A stretch of DNA of 64,000 nt from Prochlorococcus sp. MIT 1307 (GCF_034092395.1 NZ_CP139301.1:1674001-1738000); one strand, 5' to 3'; shown: positions 1 through 8,243, counted from the stretch's first letter. A program made the numbers and translations. Notes: generated by a model not told the origin, from the letters alone.

Positions 1-1
1 G

Positions 2-487
2 GCAATTAGCCCCCCTTTTTTTATTCAATTCAGCCCTAAACCTCCGATAGCTTGCGTTGAAGGTTTGTCGTGAGGAATGGATCTCTCCAGTGTAGAGAGA
101 CATCTTGGTGTTTCCTTAACTCCTGTTCAGAAAGATGTGAATAGGGGTCTTTTTGAAGTTAGAGATTTTCAGATGAGCGGTTTACCTGTGAATAGTCTTC
201 GTGTTCGAGTTGAAGACAAGGATGGCTTGAAACAGCTTGCTTATGAAATGGACTATGAAAACATGATGGAAGTATTGGCAGGCTTACGACATCGTTTTGG
301 TCCTCCGGTTGGAACAAGCGTTGATGTTGACGGAAGATCGCCTCAACAGCAATGGATTTGGCATACAGGAGAAGATGTAATTACTGCAGTCAAGAGTGAA
401 CAAAGACCTTTCTTACTTTCTTATCGACCATCCCGTTTAGACCCTTCTTTCCTTTGCAAATGTGTGGATGGTGTGTGGATGGCTTAA
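2..487 (+). pseudogene. Secreted picocyanobacterial protein, interrupted by an in-frame stop
   Basis: This is a paralog of the intact 160-aa gene at 26268-26750. Codons 77-487 match that protein nearly end to end (RVRVEDK, GLRxRFGPPVGTS, QQQWIWHTGEDVITA). Upstream of ATG 77 the same frame still encodes the end of the signal peptide and the mature start (ACVEGLS). The Trp codon expected at 71-73 is TGA, which cuts the signal region from the rest. The 3' end also runs 10 codons past the paralog's LDPSFL terminus. Translation from ATG 77 would give a 136-aa protein with no export signal. The 5' end lies outside the window. Function is unknown. I read it as a nonsense pseudogene. A sequencing error at position 73 is the alternative. 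Confidence 0.75.
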
Positions 488-743
488 CATTCTCAGCCTC
501 TTATTTCTATTCTATTTCAATCAAGGTTCTATTACTAATAACGAACAGATCGCAACTGAAAGAAAAAACTTCTCTATTCCTAATAAAAATTCTCTTTTGA
601 GAAATTGAGTCACGGCAACCCAAGGACGTCAAAGATGAGTTCTTGGCTGTTTGCGCACTTTGTGAAATACCTACAACTTCGCGCATTAACTGTCTAAATA
701 AAGAGCACATCCAAAAACTGATCGATTATCACCAGAACTCAAA

Positions 744-950
744 ATGTTTTGGACGCCCTACGCTGATTGGATTTATGTAGTTGTGAGCCTGACAGGGCTC
801 TTGTTCATTACTTGGATGGTGCTTAGACCTCCCAGTCGATACCATCGTCACCTTCATCGAATTCTGATAGGCGACCTTTTATTTATAGGTAGTGATGCAC
901 GCTGTCTGGATCGAAAAACGCGAGGTAGAGAAAGATCATGGTCAGGCTGA
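744..950 (+). CDS. Possible small membrane protein
   Basis: This is a 68-codon reading frame. Residues 10-27 form a plausible transmembrane helix (IYVVVSLTGLLFITWMVL), followed by a basic stretch. The last third overlaps the end of the convergent HTTM gene and looks less protein-like. No good Shine-Dalgarno sequence precedes the ATG. It may be a truncated small gene or chance. The stretch 488-743 holds no other gene I can support. Confidence 0.28.
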   Translation: MFWTPYADWIYVVVSLTGLLFITWMVLRPPSRYHRHLHRILIGDLLFIGSDARCLDRKTRGRERSWSG

Positions 951-1689
951 AGGTGCCCACTGGTAATAACAAATACATCAGGATGTGGAGGCTGACTCCC
1001 ATTGGCATGAGCCACCAATGCCATCTCCGTATATAGAGCCCTATGACCAGAAGATATTCCAGCAAGACCGTAGTCCAGGCCATGATCAGGATTACTATAC
1101 GAAGACCTTCCCATGGAAGATGTGAGCCGAAATATGCGGTTTGAAAGACTTGTTCCAGTCGCTCTCCATAAGCCAGATAGCTTTTATCCAATGCTGTAAA
1201 GAAGTAGAGGATGGTTACCTGGGCCATTAGGAGCTTCAGCCCCCAGACAGGTCCAAGCTCTTTCGGTGGCGATTTCCCTTCACGTTTCGCATGCCGCAAT
1301 GACAGCAGTCGATCCAGAGAGTAGGAGCGACCGCTGGGTAGAAAGCAGAGCCACGTAATGACCATTGCCAGTAGGTTTGCGTGGTGGGAACGAAATGGTG
1401 CGTGATTGTGGTAGACACCCAGGTAGAGCACCATGGTGTTGAGGATCAGTGCCAGGCCGATGTTTGCGAGTTTTGTTCGCCAGCCGACAAAGAGCATCCC
1501 TGAGAAAATGAAATAGGCAGTGCCTATCAAGAACCAGTCGAGCTGTTGGAAGGTTCTGTAGATGATCATCTCTTTGGCAAAGCATGACCAGACCAGGGCC
1601 ACTAGACCTAGCCGCAAAATGGCCGATGATCGGGTGGAGGCTTTGCGCTCAAAGCTTCGCATCATGGAATGGAGGGTCAGGTGGTTCAT
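883..1689 (-). CDS. HTTM-domain integral membrane protein
   Basis: This 268-aa polytopic protein has about six to seven hydrophobic helices. The pattern fits the HTTM family (horizontally transferred transmembrane domain, related to vitamin K-dependent gamma-carboxylase and DoxX). Visible signatures are an FFTALDKSYLAYGERL segment near residue 165 and the closing SLHILMYLLLPVGTFSLTMI helix followed by FFDPD. Its start overlaps the stop of the upstream 174-aa gene by ATGA, so the two are probably translationally coupled. Base composition looks GC-richer than the flanks, which suggests transfer. Bacterial HTTM proteins have no settled reaction, so I assign none. Confidence 0.7.
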   Translation of the reverse strand: MNHLTLHSMMRSFERKASTRSSAILRLGLVALVWSCFAKEMIIYRTFQQLDWFLIGTAYFIFSGMLFVGWRTKLANIGLALILNTMVLYLGVYHNHAPFRSHHANLLAMVITWLCFLPSGRSYSLDRLLSLRHAKREGKSPPKELGPVWGLKLLMAQVTILYFFTALDKSYLAYGERLEQVFQTAYFGSHLPWEGLRIVILIMAWTTVLLEYLLVIGLYIRRWHWWLMPMGVSLHILMYLLLPVGTFSLTMIFLYLAFFDPDSVHHYL

Positions 1690-2210
1690 TGACTTTCTTC
1701 AGCCTTGCTCCTTCTGGTTATTTTTTTGCCATTGCAGAAAGGTTTGGCACTATCGATGTGTACTTTCCAACCGGCCCCACGTTGTCCACAGCGTACTTTT
1801 CCATATAGGACGTTTCCCTTGGGAAGTCTCTCGCAGATTTTGTTCGCCTGTGCCTTGACTTCGCTTGGCTTATTAAGGTTCTTGAGGCGTTTGGGCGCTT
1901 TCCACCAGCTGTGCGAATCAAGGTATGAATATGGGTCGATTGCGGTTCGATTGCCATCTTCGGTAGACACCGAGAATTGAACGTCGCAGATTTGATGACC
2001 CCATCCATGAAACATAATCCATGGTCTGAGGTAGGGGTTTGAGTTGCCTATGACTTGTCTGTAAAACGGTCCAGTGACCATGAAAGTTATGGCAAACAAA
2101 AAGATGAGGAATCGCCAATTTACGCGTGTAAAAATGCTTTCAGATTTGTTATCGCTAGACATCGCCTTGAAGCGTTCTTTCCTTTGTTCATTGCTCTTTT
2201 TAGTTGCCAT
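1686..2210 (-). CDS. Single-helix membrane protein partnered with the HTTM gene
   Basis: This 174-aa protein has a charged N-terminal tail of about 30 residues, one transmembrane helix (residues 33-50, FLIFLFAITFMVTG) and an extramembrane domain. That domain contains WIMFHGWGHQICDV and four cysteines (two of them near CERLPKG and RCGQRGAGW). The stop codon overlaps the start of the HTTM gene by 4 bp, so they form an operon and probably work together at the membrane. Small partners of HTTM proteins are common, but I do not recognise this domain. A second in-frame ATG 16 codons in (MSSDNK) is an alternative start. Confidence 0.62.
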   Translation of the reverse strand: MATKKSNEQRKERFKAMSSDNKSESIFTRVNWRFLIFLFAITFMVTGPFYRQVIGNSNPYLRPWIMFHGWGHQICDVQFSVSTEDGNRTAIDPYSYLDSHSWWKAPKRLKNLNKPSEVKAQANKICERLPKGNVLYGKVRCGQRGAGWKVHIDSAKPFCNGKKITRRSKAEESQ

Positions 2211-2299
2211 ATCACCGTCTATTCCAGTCTTTATATAGATCTGATTTCCATAAATACTTGCGTAAGTGAATCTTGACGTCCTGATCTATAAAAATACCC

Positions 2300-2395
2300 T
2301 CCTCTTTTAATAAATCTATTTGGACCCAGTCAGTCCACGTACAAGACATTCCTGTTGGACTCCTGTTTGCCATGGGATCCCAGCGAAAATGGGTG
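2300..2395 (-). pseudogene. Possible remnant of a small cupin gene
   Basis: The minus strand reads SPTGMSCTWTDWVQ. This resembles the end of small cupins with the motif FPAGMSCxWxV. A clearer decayed copy of the same family lies at 10981-11185. No complete open frame remains. This is weak evidence from one short match, strengthened only by the second copy in the window. Confidence 0.3.
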
Positions 2396-2422
2396 GTTTG
2401 AATAAACCTTTGCCTAAGGTTT

Positions 2423-2629
2423 TCAGATGCTTTTTTTTTTGTGCCTGATTCGTGCGAAGGAACTAGTTGGTGAATAATGATCCCGTATCGCTTCTAGGAA
2501 ATCATAAATAAACTCATCAGGGCAATTCAGTTCATTTTGTAATCGTTCTATCTCCTCATGAACTAATTCATAAGAACGACTTATTGGGCCTTCTTTTTGA
2601 TGCTCTGATGGATTCCAGTCTGATGGCAT
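2423..2629 (-). CDS. Small conserved-looking hypothetical protein
   Basis: This 68-aa soluble protein is predicted mostly helical: HEEIERLQNELN and an acidic helix ending FLEAIRDHY, then a basic tail. It has no transmembrane segment or recognised domain. It lies alone between the possible cupin remnant and the nitrite cluster. Composition looks protein-like, and no better frame exists on the other strand. Confidence 0.5.
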   Translation of the reverse strand: MPSDWNPSEHQKEGPISRSYELVHEEIERLQNELNCPDEFIYDFLEAIRDHYSPTSSFARIRHKKKSI

Positions 2630-2635
2630 ATCTGC

Positions 2636-2671
2636 GGTTTGAATAGAGTTTGGATATACCCTCGATCGCAG
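2636..2671. repeat. 36-bp motif repeated near 10.9 kb
   Basis: The block beginning GGTTTGAATAGAGTTTGG and ending CCCTCGATCGCAG recurs at 10929-10964 with about 30 of 36 matches. Both copies lie near cupin remnants. It is either a leftover of a duplicated segment or a shared promoter element. Confidence 0.4.
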
Positions 2672-2703
2672 GGGACTTCTGTTTTTTCTATCTTGGCCTA
2701 TTT

Positions 2704-3417
2704 TTATTGCAGTTGCAGTTGCAGTTGCTTTTGGGCCATCTCTTTTAGGGGCCCTTGGGGGAGCTCATTGAGAAGATTTGACAGGGTTGCAAGGCTATGG
2801 GAAGTGGCTATACAACTGAGGGCAAGGATTGCTGCACGAGCTGTTGCTTCTGATCCGTTCTTAGCAATTTCTGCAATTTGTGAGTTGACGGCGGTACTAT
2901 TGCGTCGTTGTAAAACCCTAATGGTTGATAACACAACTGGATCGCGAAAATCTTTTAATGGTTTCTGAATAAGATCAAGAAGAAGATCATCACTGAGTTG
3001 ATGAACTTTGAATTTGAGTAATTCCAAGCCTGCCAAGAGAAGGGGTTGGGATTTTTCGCTTAAGACATTTCTAAGGAGCATGATTGGAAGCTCACCTCCC
3101 CAGCAGGTAAGTGCTTGCAGAACTGGCAGCTTGAGTTGCTTCTCTTCTTTGAGTAGCTTTAGCAACCAAGTTTTTGCCTCAGTTTGATGACAAAGTCCTG
3201 CTGCACTAATTAACTCTGGCTGAGCCCCTGCTTTTTTGATTAGCAACTCTAAAACTGGCCAACCTTTATTGCTTAGTAATCCGAGTTGCTCAGTGATCGC
3301 AAAGCGAAGGTCTGCCTGAAGATTGAGTGAATAAACCTTACCCAACCAGCAAGGCTCGAGGGGAACCCTGCGGGATTGGTTGAGTTTTTCCCAGATTGAG
3401 TCTTCATGGAACGCCAT
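2704..3417 (-). CDS. HEAT-repeat protein of the nitrite cluster
   Basis: This 237-aa protein consists of repeated paired helices rich in Leu and Ala (for example LPVLQALTCWGGELPIMLLR and ARAAILALSCIA), typical of HEAT-like scaffolds. I place the start at ATG 3417 because AAAGGA lies just upstream and the start then falls 16 bp after the focA stop. An earlier start at 3447 would overlap focA. As the last gene of the nirA-focA cluster, a role in nitrite reductase assembly or regulation is plausible by context only. It ends in a Gln-Leu repeat encoded by repeated ttgcag. Confidence 0.65.
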   Translation of the reverse strand: MAFHEDSIWEKLNQSRRVPLEPCWLGKVYSLNLQADLRFAITEQLGLLSNKGWPVLELLIKKAGAQPELISAAGLCHQTEAKTWLLKLLKEEKQLKLPVLQALTCWGGELPIMLLRNVLSEKSQPLLLAGLELLKFKVHQLSDDLLLDLIQKPLKDFRDPVVLSTIRVLQRRNSTAVNSQIAEIAKNGSEATARAAILALSCIATSHSLATLSNLLNELPQGPLKEMAQKQLQLQLQ

Positions 3418-3433
3418 AGATAGTCCTTTGGCC

Positions 3434-4345
3434 TTAGCGTGCACCAAGTTCTGCTGCTAGTTCTCGTTCCAGCTTTTCATCATGAACTGTTGGCAGGACA
3501 TTAGACATCTTGGTGCGATGTGTGCTGTAGAAAAGCATGCCTATAAAAACCATTCCGCCAATAATGTTGCCAACAGTAACTGGCAGGAAATTCCAAAAAA
3601 TAACCTTAATGAAGGGCACTCCAGAGCCAAGCAGAGGTCCTGCTGTATGCAAAAACATGTTTACAACAATGTGCTCCATGCCCATTGTTTGGAATGCAGT
3701 AATTGGTAGCCAACAAGCAAGAAGTTTTCCTGGAACACTTTTACTTACTAGAGCCATTGTGACTCCAAGACATACGAGCCAGTTAGCAATAACACCTCGT
3801 ATAAAGGCTAGGAAAAGTCCAGTACTTCCTAGAGATTCATACTTAGTAAGAACATTTGATTGATTTATAGATATCAGTTTTGATGCAACAACGGCCCATC
3901 CTTTACCTCCTTCAGCTGCAGATAAAGGATCAATAGTTCCTGCGCTTGTCAAACTAATTGAAAGTAAAATTGCTACAAGAAATGTGCCTAAGAAATTACC
4001 TATCCAGACCCAACCCCAATTTCTAAATGTGGCTTTCCAGGAGGACTTACCCGCCCAAGTTGCCATAGGTAATAGAGCAAAATTTCCAGTAACTAGCTCC
4101 ATACCAAAAAGCACGATGCTTGCAAAGCCAAACGGGAAAATAACTGAGCCGAGGAAAGGCATCCCAGATTGAATACCTACAGTTATTGCCAGACATGTAG
4201 CTAAGCCAAGTATTGCCCCAGAGTAAAAACCTCTTACTAGTAAGTTTTTTGTACTTACAGTAGATTTTTTTCCACCCGCTGCAATCATTCCATCGACTAA
4301 TTCATTAGGAAGGACATAATCCATTTGTGAGGTGTTTGCATCCAT
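3434..4345 (-). CDS. focA: Formate/nitrite transporter family channel
   Basis: This is a 303-aa member of the FNT family with six hydrophobic helices. The conserved FNT features are visible: GATLG-like glycine-rich first helix (GAILGLATCLAITVG), the ELVTGNF signature near residue 85, NWLVCLGV near 190 and GMEHIVVNMF near 223. FNT proteins form pentameric channels for small monovalent anions in the cytoplasmic membrane. Its position between nirA and the HEAT gene makes nitrite the likely substrate, supplying NirA. Expression under NtcA control is inferred from the sites upstream of nirA. Confidence 0.9.
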   Translation of the reverse strand: MDANTSQMDYVLPNELVDGMIAAGGKKSTVSTKNLLVRGFYSGAILGLATCLAITVGIQSGMPFLGSVIFPFGFASIVLFGMELVTGNFALLPMATWAGKSSWKATFRNWGWVWIGNFLGTFLVAILLSISLTSAGTIDPLSAAEGGKGWAVVASKLISINQSNVLTKYESLGSTGLFLAFIRGVIANWLVCLGVTMALVSKSVPGKLLACWLPITAFQTMGMEHIVVNMFLHTAGPLLGSGVPFIKVIFWNFLPVTVGNIIGGMVFIGMLFYSTHRTKMSNVLPTVHDEKLERELAAELGAR

Positions 4346-4389
4346 GTTTGGGAAAATGATTGTGTTGGAGATGTTTTTAATTGCTTGAT

Positions 4390-4533
4390 TTATCTGCTAA
4401 TGCGATTCATTAGCCTTGAAAAAGGATCTTTACTTCCGCCTTGACGATTAATGAGTGGACGGTCATTGCCAAATTCACTTAGCCAATTGACAATGCGACT
4501 AAAGAAATCAGTTGAATTGGATTTAAATTGCAT
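4390..4533 (-). CDS. 47-aa protein between nirA and focA
   Basis: This small frame fills the gap between nirA and focA. The product begins MQFKSNSTDFFSRIVNWLSE and ends SRLMNRISR. It is basic, with a possible amphipathic N-terminal helix (FFSRIVNWL) and no transmembrane segment. It has the same strand and spacing as its neighbours, so co-transcription is likely. I do not recognise the family. A small regulator or assembly factor for nitrite reduction is a guess from location only. Confidence 0.5.
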   Translation of the reverse strand: MQFKSNSTDFFSRIVNWLSEFGNDRPLINRQGGSKDPFSRLMNRISR

Positions 4534-4572
4534 GGAGAAGTTAACAAAGATAGTGGTGTTGGTAAAAGCAGC

Positions 4573-6177
4573 TTATGGAGAATGACTGCTTTTACCTAAC
4601 TGACGAATCCAATCAATAATCTGCTTTAAAACAATAAATTTCTCAGAGGAATTCTTTGTCTTTGGAATTGCAGAGTAATTTTCAATCAATAATTTTTTTA
4701 ATAGATTCTTTAATTCAGCAGTAGGCACTGATTTATGTTTTAACTCTCCTATCTTTTGATTTGGACCTTGCTCTCCTCCAATTGATATGTCATAAGCCTC
4801 AATCATCTTCCCATCAGCATTTCTAGCTTTTGTTCCGGTTAGGCCTATTGCTCCCATATAGGCTTGACCACAACTATTTGGACAGCCTGTCCAGTGAATC
4901 TTTAGCTCTTCAGGTAAATCAATTTCTGAGTCAAGCTCTTTAGATATCTTTAGAGCCTGATCTTTAGTATTTGTCAAAGCAAAACTGCAGTAGGTATTAC
5001 CTGTACATGAGACAGTCCCTGCCGCTATTGTTTTTGGGCTGAGAGGAAATTTCTTTAATAGACGATCAGCTTTAAAACTATCAATTTGCTTGTCTGGGAT
5101 ATTAATTATGATTACGTTTTGATCTTCAGTAAGACGAACTTCACTGCTCCCATATGTTGCACTTATACAGGCTAAATCTTGAATTTCTTCTGCTGAAAGC
5201 CTACCTACTGGAATATGTATGCCTGCATAGTGAAGTCCTAACTGCTTTTGAGGGTGAATCCCAAAGAAAGAACGTGGTTTTTGTGAAAAAATAGAACCAG
5301 GGTCTGGAATAAGTCTTCCAAATTTTTCTTGAACATGATTCCTAAAATTTTCTACTCCCACTTTATTTAAATAGAATCTAAATCGTCCTTGAGGTCGTTT
5401 ATAACGTTCTCCACCATCGCGCCAACTAGATATAACTACTCCTGTGAAATCACAGATTTCATGTGGTTTAACCCATACATTAAGAGGAATAGCGTAGTCA
5501 TTTAATTGAGAAGACAGAATCCCTCCAACCCAAACACTAAAACCAAGTTCTCCTTCTTTTAAAACTGGGTGGAAAATAATGTCATTATGCAAAAGAAAGT
5601 TGTCATGTGAACCTGCTACTGCAGTGTTCCATTTCCTTGGCAAATTAGAGAATTCAGAATTTCCTTCTCCATTCTTAGTTAAGTAATTTTCCAACTTCAA
5701 TGTATATGGCCTGGTATCTATAATTTCTTTTGGATCGATTCCTGCTAATGGATTACCTGTGACATTTCTTGGGTTATCAAATCCTGATTGGATGGTTTCT
5801 ATATCAGCATCTTTTAGACGTCTAAGAATTTCAGGTAGGTCACTAATAAGAATTCCACGGAGTTGGAGGTTTTGCCTTGTAGTGATATCGCAACTTCCAT
5901 CTTCTGCATAACGAGCAACAATAGATGCAATTACATTTAATTGATGTGCATTTAGTATTCCATTAGTTACTCGTAAACGGAGCATAAATTTTCCTGGTGT
6001 TTTAGGCCGCCAGAACATTCCATACCATTTCAAGCGAAGCTCTAAGTCGGTTTTGTCCATTTTCTCCCAACCAATCTTGGCAAATTCTTCTATTTGACTA
6101 CCTAATAAAAGCCCATCCTTTATAGCTTTATTCTTTTCTATTTTATTTAATTTCTTCCCTTCTAAATACGGTTTCAT
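4573..6177 (-). CDS. nirA: Ferredoxin-nitrite reductase
   Basis: This 534-aa protein reduces nitrite to ammonium using six electrons from ferredoxin, in the cytoplasm. The siroheme/4Fe-4S ligands are visible as C391-x5-C397 (CTGNTYC) and C432-x3-C436 (TGCPNSCG). The sulfite/nitrite reductase half-domain repeats are also present (RQNLQLRG near 101, EVRLTEDQNVII near 346). Length is close to other cyanobacterial NirA proteins. It is first in the cluster nirA, 47-aa gene, focA, HEAT gene. There is no nitrate reductase gene in view, so the cell may use nitrite directly. A petF ferredoxin that could serve as donor is at 59892. Confidence 0.95.
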   Translation of the reverse strand: MKPYLEGKKLNKIEKNKAIKDGLLLGSQIEEFAKIGWEKMDKTDLELRLKWYGMFWRPKTPGKFMLRLRVTNGILNAHQLNVIASIVARYAEDGSCDITTRQNLQLRGILISDLPEILRRLKDADIETIQSGFDNPRNVTGNPLAGIDPKEIIDTRPYTLKLENYLTKNGEGNSEFSNLPRKWNTAVAGSHDNFLLHNDIIFHPVLKEGELGFSVWVGGILSSQLNDYAIPLNVWVKPHEICDFTGVVISSWRDGGERYKRPQGRFRFYLNKVGVENFRNHVQEKFGRLIPDPGSIFSQKPRSFFGIHPQKQLGLHYAGIHIPVGRLSAEEIQDLACISATYGSSEVRLTEDQNVIIINIPDKQIDSFKADRLLKKFPLSPKTIAAGTVSCTGNTYCSFALTNTKDQALKISKELDSEIDLPEELKIHWTGCPNSCGQAYMGAIGLTGTKARNADGKMIEAYDISIGGEQGPNQKIGELKHKSVPTAELKNLLKKLLIENYSAIPKTKNSSEKFIVLKQIIDWIRQLGKSSHSP

Positions 6178-6380
6178 GGTTTAGATGTTTAATGCTGTTG
6201 ATTTATAGGTGAAAAAAAGAGAATAATGAATTTGGGGATGCTTCGGCTTTATAAGTTTCGTGAGACCAGAGTTATATTCATAGCAAAGTATTGAAATACA
6301 TCTCCTATTAATACATTTAGGAGATCACTCTCTCTGTATCAGATTAAACAAAAATGGAAATTTATTGAATTTAAAATTTA

Positions 6381-6394
6381 GTAAATTTAGATAC
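6381..6394. promoter_or_regulatory. ntcA site: Candidate NtcA site, GTA-N8-TAC
   Basis: GTAAATTTAGATAC fits the NtcA consensus GTAN8TAC. It lies about 205 bp upstream of the nirA start codon. I do not see a well-spaced -10 box, so the assignment rests on the palindrome and on the NtcA dependence known for nir genes in cyanobacteria. Confidence 0.4.
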
Positions 6395-6489
6395 AGAATT
6401 ATTACAGCCAAGATGAAGCTAGATAGATTGACCCATCTAAAATTATTGCTAATCTGCTATGTCCAGAGTAGGTTAGAAGATTATTCTAT

Positions 6490-6503
6490 GTATATTTAGA
6501 TAC
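6490..6503. promoter_or_regulatory. ntcA site: Second candidate NtcA site
   Basis: GTATATTTAGATAC also fits GTAN8TAC and shares the core TTTAGATAC with the site at 6381. Reading toward nirA, a TACTCT box that fits TAN3T lies 19 bp further on, slightly closer than the usual 20-24. It could act on nirA or on the gene at 6556-6738, although that gene is transcribed towards lower coordinates as well. Confidence 0.4.
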
Positions 6504-6555
6504 AAAAAAACGTCATTTAGTTCTTTTATCTCTCTTGAGGATCTAAACCGGAAGA

Positions 6556-6738
6556 CTAATATTGACGACCTACTTCCCCAAGCCAGCGTGTTGAACCTTC
6601 TAATAGCATTTTCCAAACTTTCTTCATTGCAGCAATGTCCCTATCTAGTCCATTATTACAATTACCGGAGCGCCTTAAATCATTTATTTGCGTAGAAGGT
6701 CTTGTTGTTAATTTTGGTCTATAGAGGCGGTTAACCAT
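6556..6738 (-). CDS. Small hypothetical protein with N-terminal YRP motif
   Basis: This 60-aa basic protein begins MVNRLYRPKLTTRPSTQ and has a helical second half (RDIAAMKKVWKMLLEG). The LYRPK start loosely resembles the LYRG motif of the DUF4278 gene next to it, but the rest does not. No transmembrane helix is seen. It sits upstream of nirA on the same strand, separated by the candidate NtcA sites, so it is probably a separate transcription unit. Confidence 0.5.
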   Translation of the reverse strand: MVNRLYRPKLTTRPSTQINDLRRSGNCNNGLDRDIAAMKKVWKMLLEGSTRWLGEVGRQY

Positions 6739-6934
6739 TTAAAGCCCTTTACTTGAAAATAAATTCATAACCATTACAACAGAGATCTATACTATTCATA
6801 TGTTGCAGTTGCTACAAAAATAATATTCAAACCAAGCATCCCTTTCTTGAATAAGATAACCTCTTAATTAAAAAGTTAGATTTAGATGATTGATTTGTGG
6901 TTGCAATTATTTTATTTGGAGGGATCCACTATAA

Positions 6935-7342
6935 TTATTCTTTGGAGAAATAATCTAAATCAGCATCTAACATGCTCTGATTATCTTGGTTTGAACAGCA
7001 TCTATACATAAGGTTGATAATACGTTTTGGATCAATTTTAAAAGCTGCAACCTCATCCCATAGTTTGCGACTAAGCTCATCATTGGCGAGATTAAATTGT
7101 GCATTAATAAGATCCCTTGCTAACGAGAAGATTTTTTTGTTAGCATCAGGTCTATAAGGCTTGTTAGTAGACCCTTTAGACAAGTATTTGTTGCCACGAT
7201 AGATTAAATCATTTTGAACCTTAGATATTAATTGTCTTTTTTGAATGTAAATGCTCCGCCTGTACTTTAATTGGACAGACTTTTTAGACACAATTTCTTT
7301 GTTTTGGGTATATTTGTTACCACGATAAAGAAGCTTTTCCAT
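6935..7342 (-). CDS. DUF4278-type protein with repeated YRGxxY motifs
   Basis: This is a 135-aa protein. Its first half carries three spaced copies of the YRGxxY motif typical of DUF4278: LLYRGNKYTQ (residues 4-13), a degenerate KYRRSIYIQ (26-34) and LIYRGNKYLS (46-55). A fourth, weaker LYRP-like stretch follows. The second half is a helical domain (LINAQFNLANDELSRKLWDE) with no match I recognise. A minimal two-motif version of the family is at 24996. Function is unknown. The family is abundant in picocyanobacteria. Confidence 0.7.
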   Translation of the reverse strand: MEKLLYRGNKYTQNKEIVSKKSVQLKYRRSIYIQKRQLISKVQNDLIYRGNKYLSKGSTNKPYRPDANKKIFSLARDLINAQFNLANDELSRKLWDEVAAFKIDPKRIINLMYRCCSNQDNQSMLDADLDYFSKE

Positions 7343-7518
7343 TGTTTAGAGATTGAAGTTGGCCAAAGAAAATTTCTTTCTGTTGATTAACAGGGTCTTT
7401 GAGAAACGAGCCTGAATGCGCTTTGGCCATATGTCCTCTTTATTGATAGCTACTAAGGACTAGAGATGTAGTTCATAAGGGCACAAAAAATAGCTTTTTG
7501 TCTTTTCTCCCTGAAGCA

Positions 7519-7692
7519 TTATTGTTCGACATCAATGCTTTCATAGTAGGGACGATCTACGTAGTCAGCATCTGAGCAGTACATATCTCCGTAGATCTCC
7601 TTTAGTAATTCATAGGCATCGTCGTAGTTGTCGAAGCCCTGAGAGGTAATGGGATCCTCTTCTCCGGCGTCTGAATTGATCAGGTATCTCAT
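7519..7692 (-). CDS. 57-aa acidic protein, copy A of a duplicated family
   Basis: This short frame gives MRYLINSDAGEEDPITSQG followed by FDNYDDAYELLKEIYGDMY, then CSDADYVDRPYYESIDVEQ. It is acidic and rich in Tyr and Asp, with no signal or membrane segment. Residues 1-45 are encoded inside the perfect 276-bp direct repeat and are identical to copy B at 9525. Only the last dozen residues differ. Degenerate relatives occur at about 12190 and 22319. Identical upstream DNA means identical promoters. Function is unknown. Confidence 0.65.
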   Translation of the reverse strand: MRYLINSDAGEEDPITSQGFDNYDDAYELLKEIYGDMYCSDADYVDRPYYESIDVEQ

Positions 7693-7832
7693 TCCAGCTT
7701 TAATCTTTCCCCGTGTGGATCTGTCCGAAGAGCTTCTCTATACGTAGTTGAATTGCATACATCTAAGTTTTGTCAAAGAAAGACTTTCGCCTTTGCTGTT
7801 TTTGATGGTGATAGCAGCTCATAAAGCTGTAA
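7557..7832. repeat. 276-bp perfect direct repeat, copy 1
   Basis: Every base from 7557 to 7832 matches 9563-9838 at a constant offset of 2006 bp. The repeat holds the upstream region and the first 45 codons of the 57-aa gene. Recombination between copies would delete 2006 bp, including the hli gene and one copy of the inverted repeat. Confidence 0.95.
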
Positions 7833-8019
7833 AACCATTTCAATGTGCTGAGGCCGCTAGGCCACATATTCCAATTCCGTTCTGCCCCAATAAAGAAATC
7901 AAGCAGGATAAGCCAAGCTAATGAATAAAAGAAAAAAGATCAATCAATGCCGTAGGGGTTTATACCCACAGTTCCTTCATGTTTCCTTTATATTTAAAGG
8001 GTTATTTTTAACTACTCTC

Positions 8020-8127
8020 ATGACTCCTGAAGCAGAAAAATTTAATGGCTGGGCTGCAATGATCGGCTTTGTAGCAGCACTTGGTTCTTATGCAACAACT
8101 GGACAGATGATTCCAGGTATTTTTTAA
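8020..8127 (+). CDS. hli: High-light-inducible protein (minimal Hli)
   Basis: This 35-aa one-helix chlorophyll-binding protein of the ELIP/HLIP family starts MTPEAEKFNGWAAMIGF. It ends with TGQMIPGIF, the family's usual closing motif. The E-x-x-N-G-x-x-A-M-I-G signature with Glu and Asn chlorophyll ligands is present. I choose ATG 8020 over the longer frame from 7921 because multicopy Hli proteins of this type begin MTPEAE. It acts in the thylakoid membrane, protecting photosystems under stress. A strong terminator follows at 8210. Confidence 0.88.
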   Translation: MTPEAEKFNGWAAMIGFVAALGSYATTGQMIPGIF

Positions 8128-8209
8128 ATGGAATTCAATCCATTCAAGCCTTATCTGCAAAGTATTAAAAAATTTCTTACTAGATAAAGCTGAAGTAGGT
8201 ATCAAAATT

Positions 8210-8243
8210 GATCCTTGACGGTCTGGTCAAGGGTCTTTTTTTT
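8210..8243 (+). terminator. Rho-independent terminator of hli
   Basis: GATCCTTGAC pairs with GTCAAGGGTC around a 6-base loop, followed by eight T residues. It lies 83 bp after the hli stop codon. Confidence 0.85.

Noticed and set aside
507-710. 67-codon minus-strand frame
   Set aside because: Composition is not protein-like and no ribosome-binding site is visible.
6288-6299. GTATTGAAATAC palindrome near nirA
   Set aside because: Spacing is GTA-N6-TAC, not the N8 required for NtcA.
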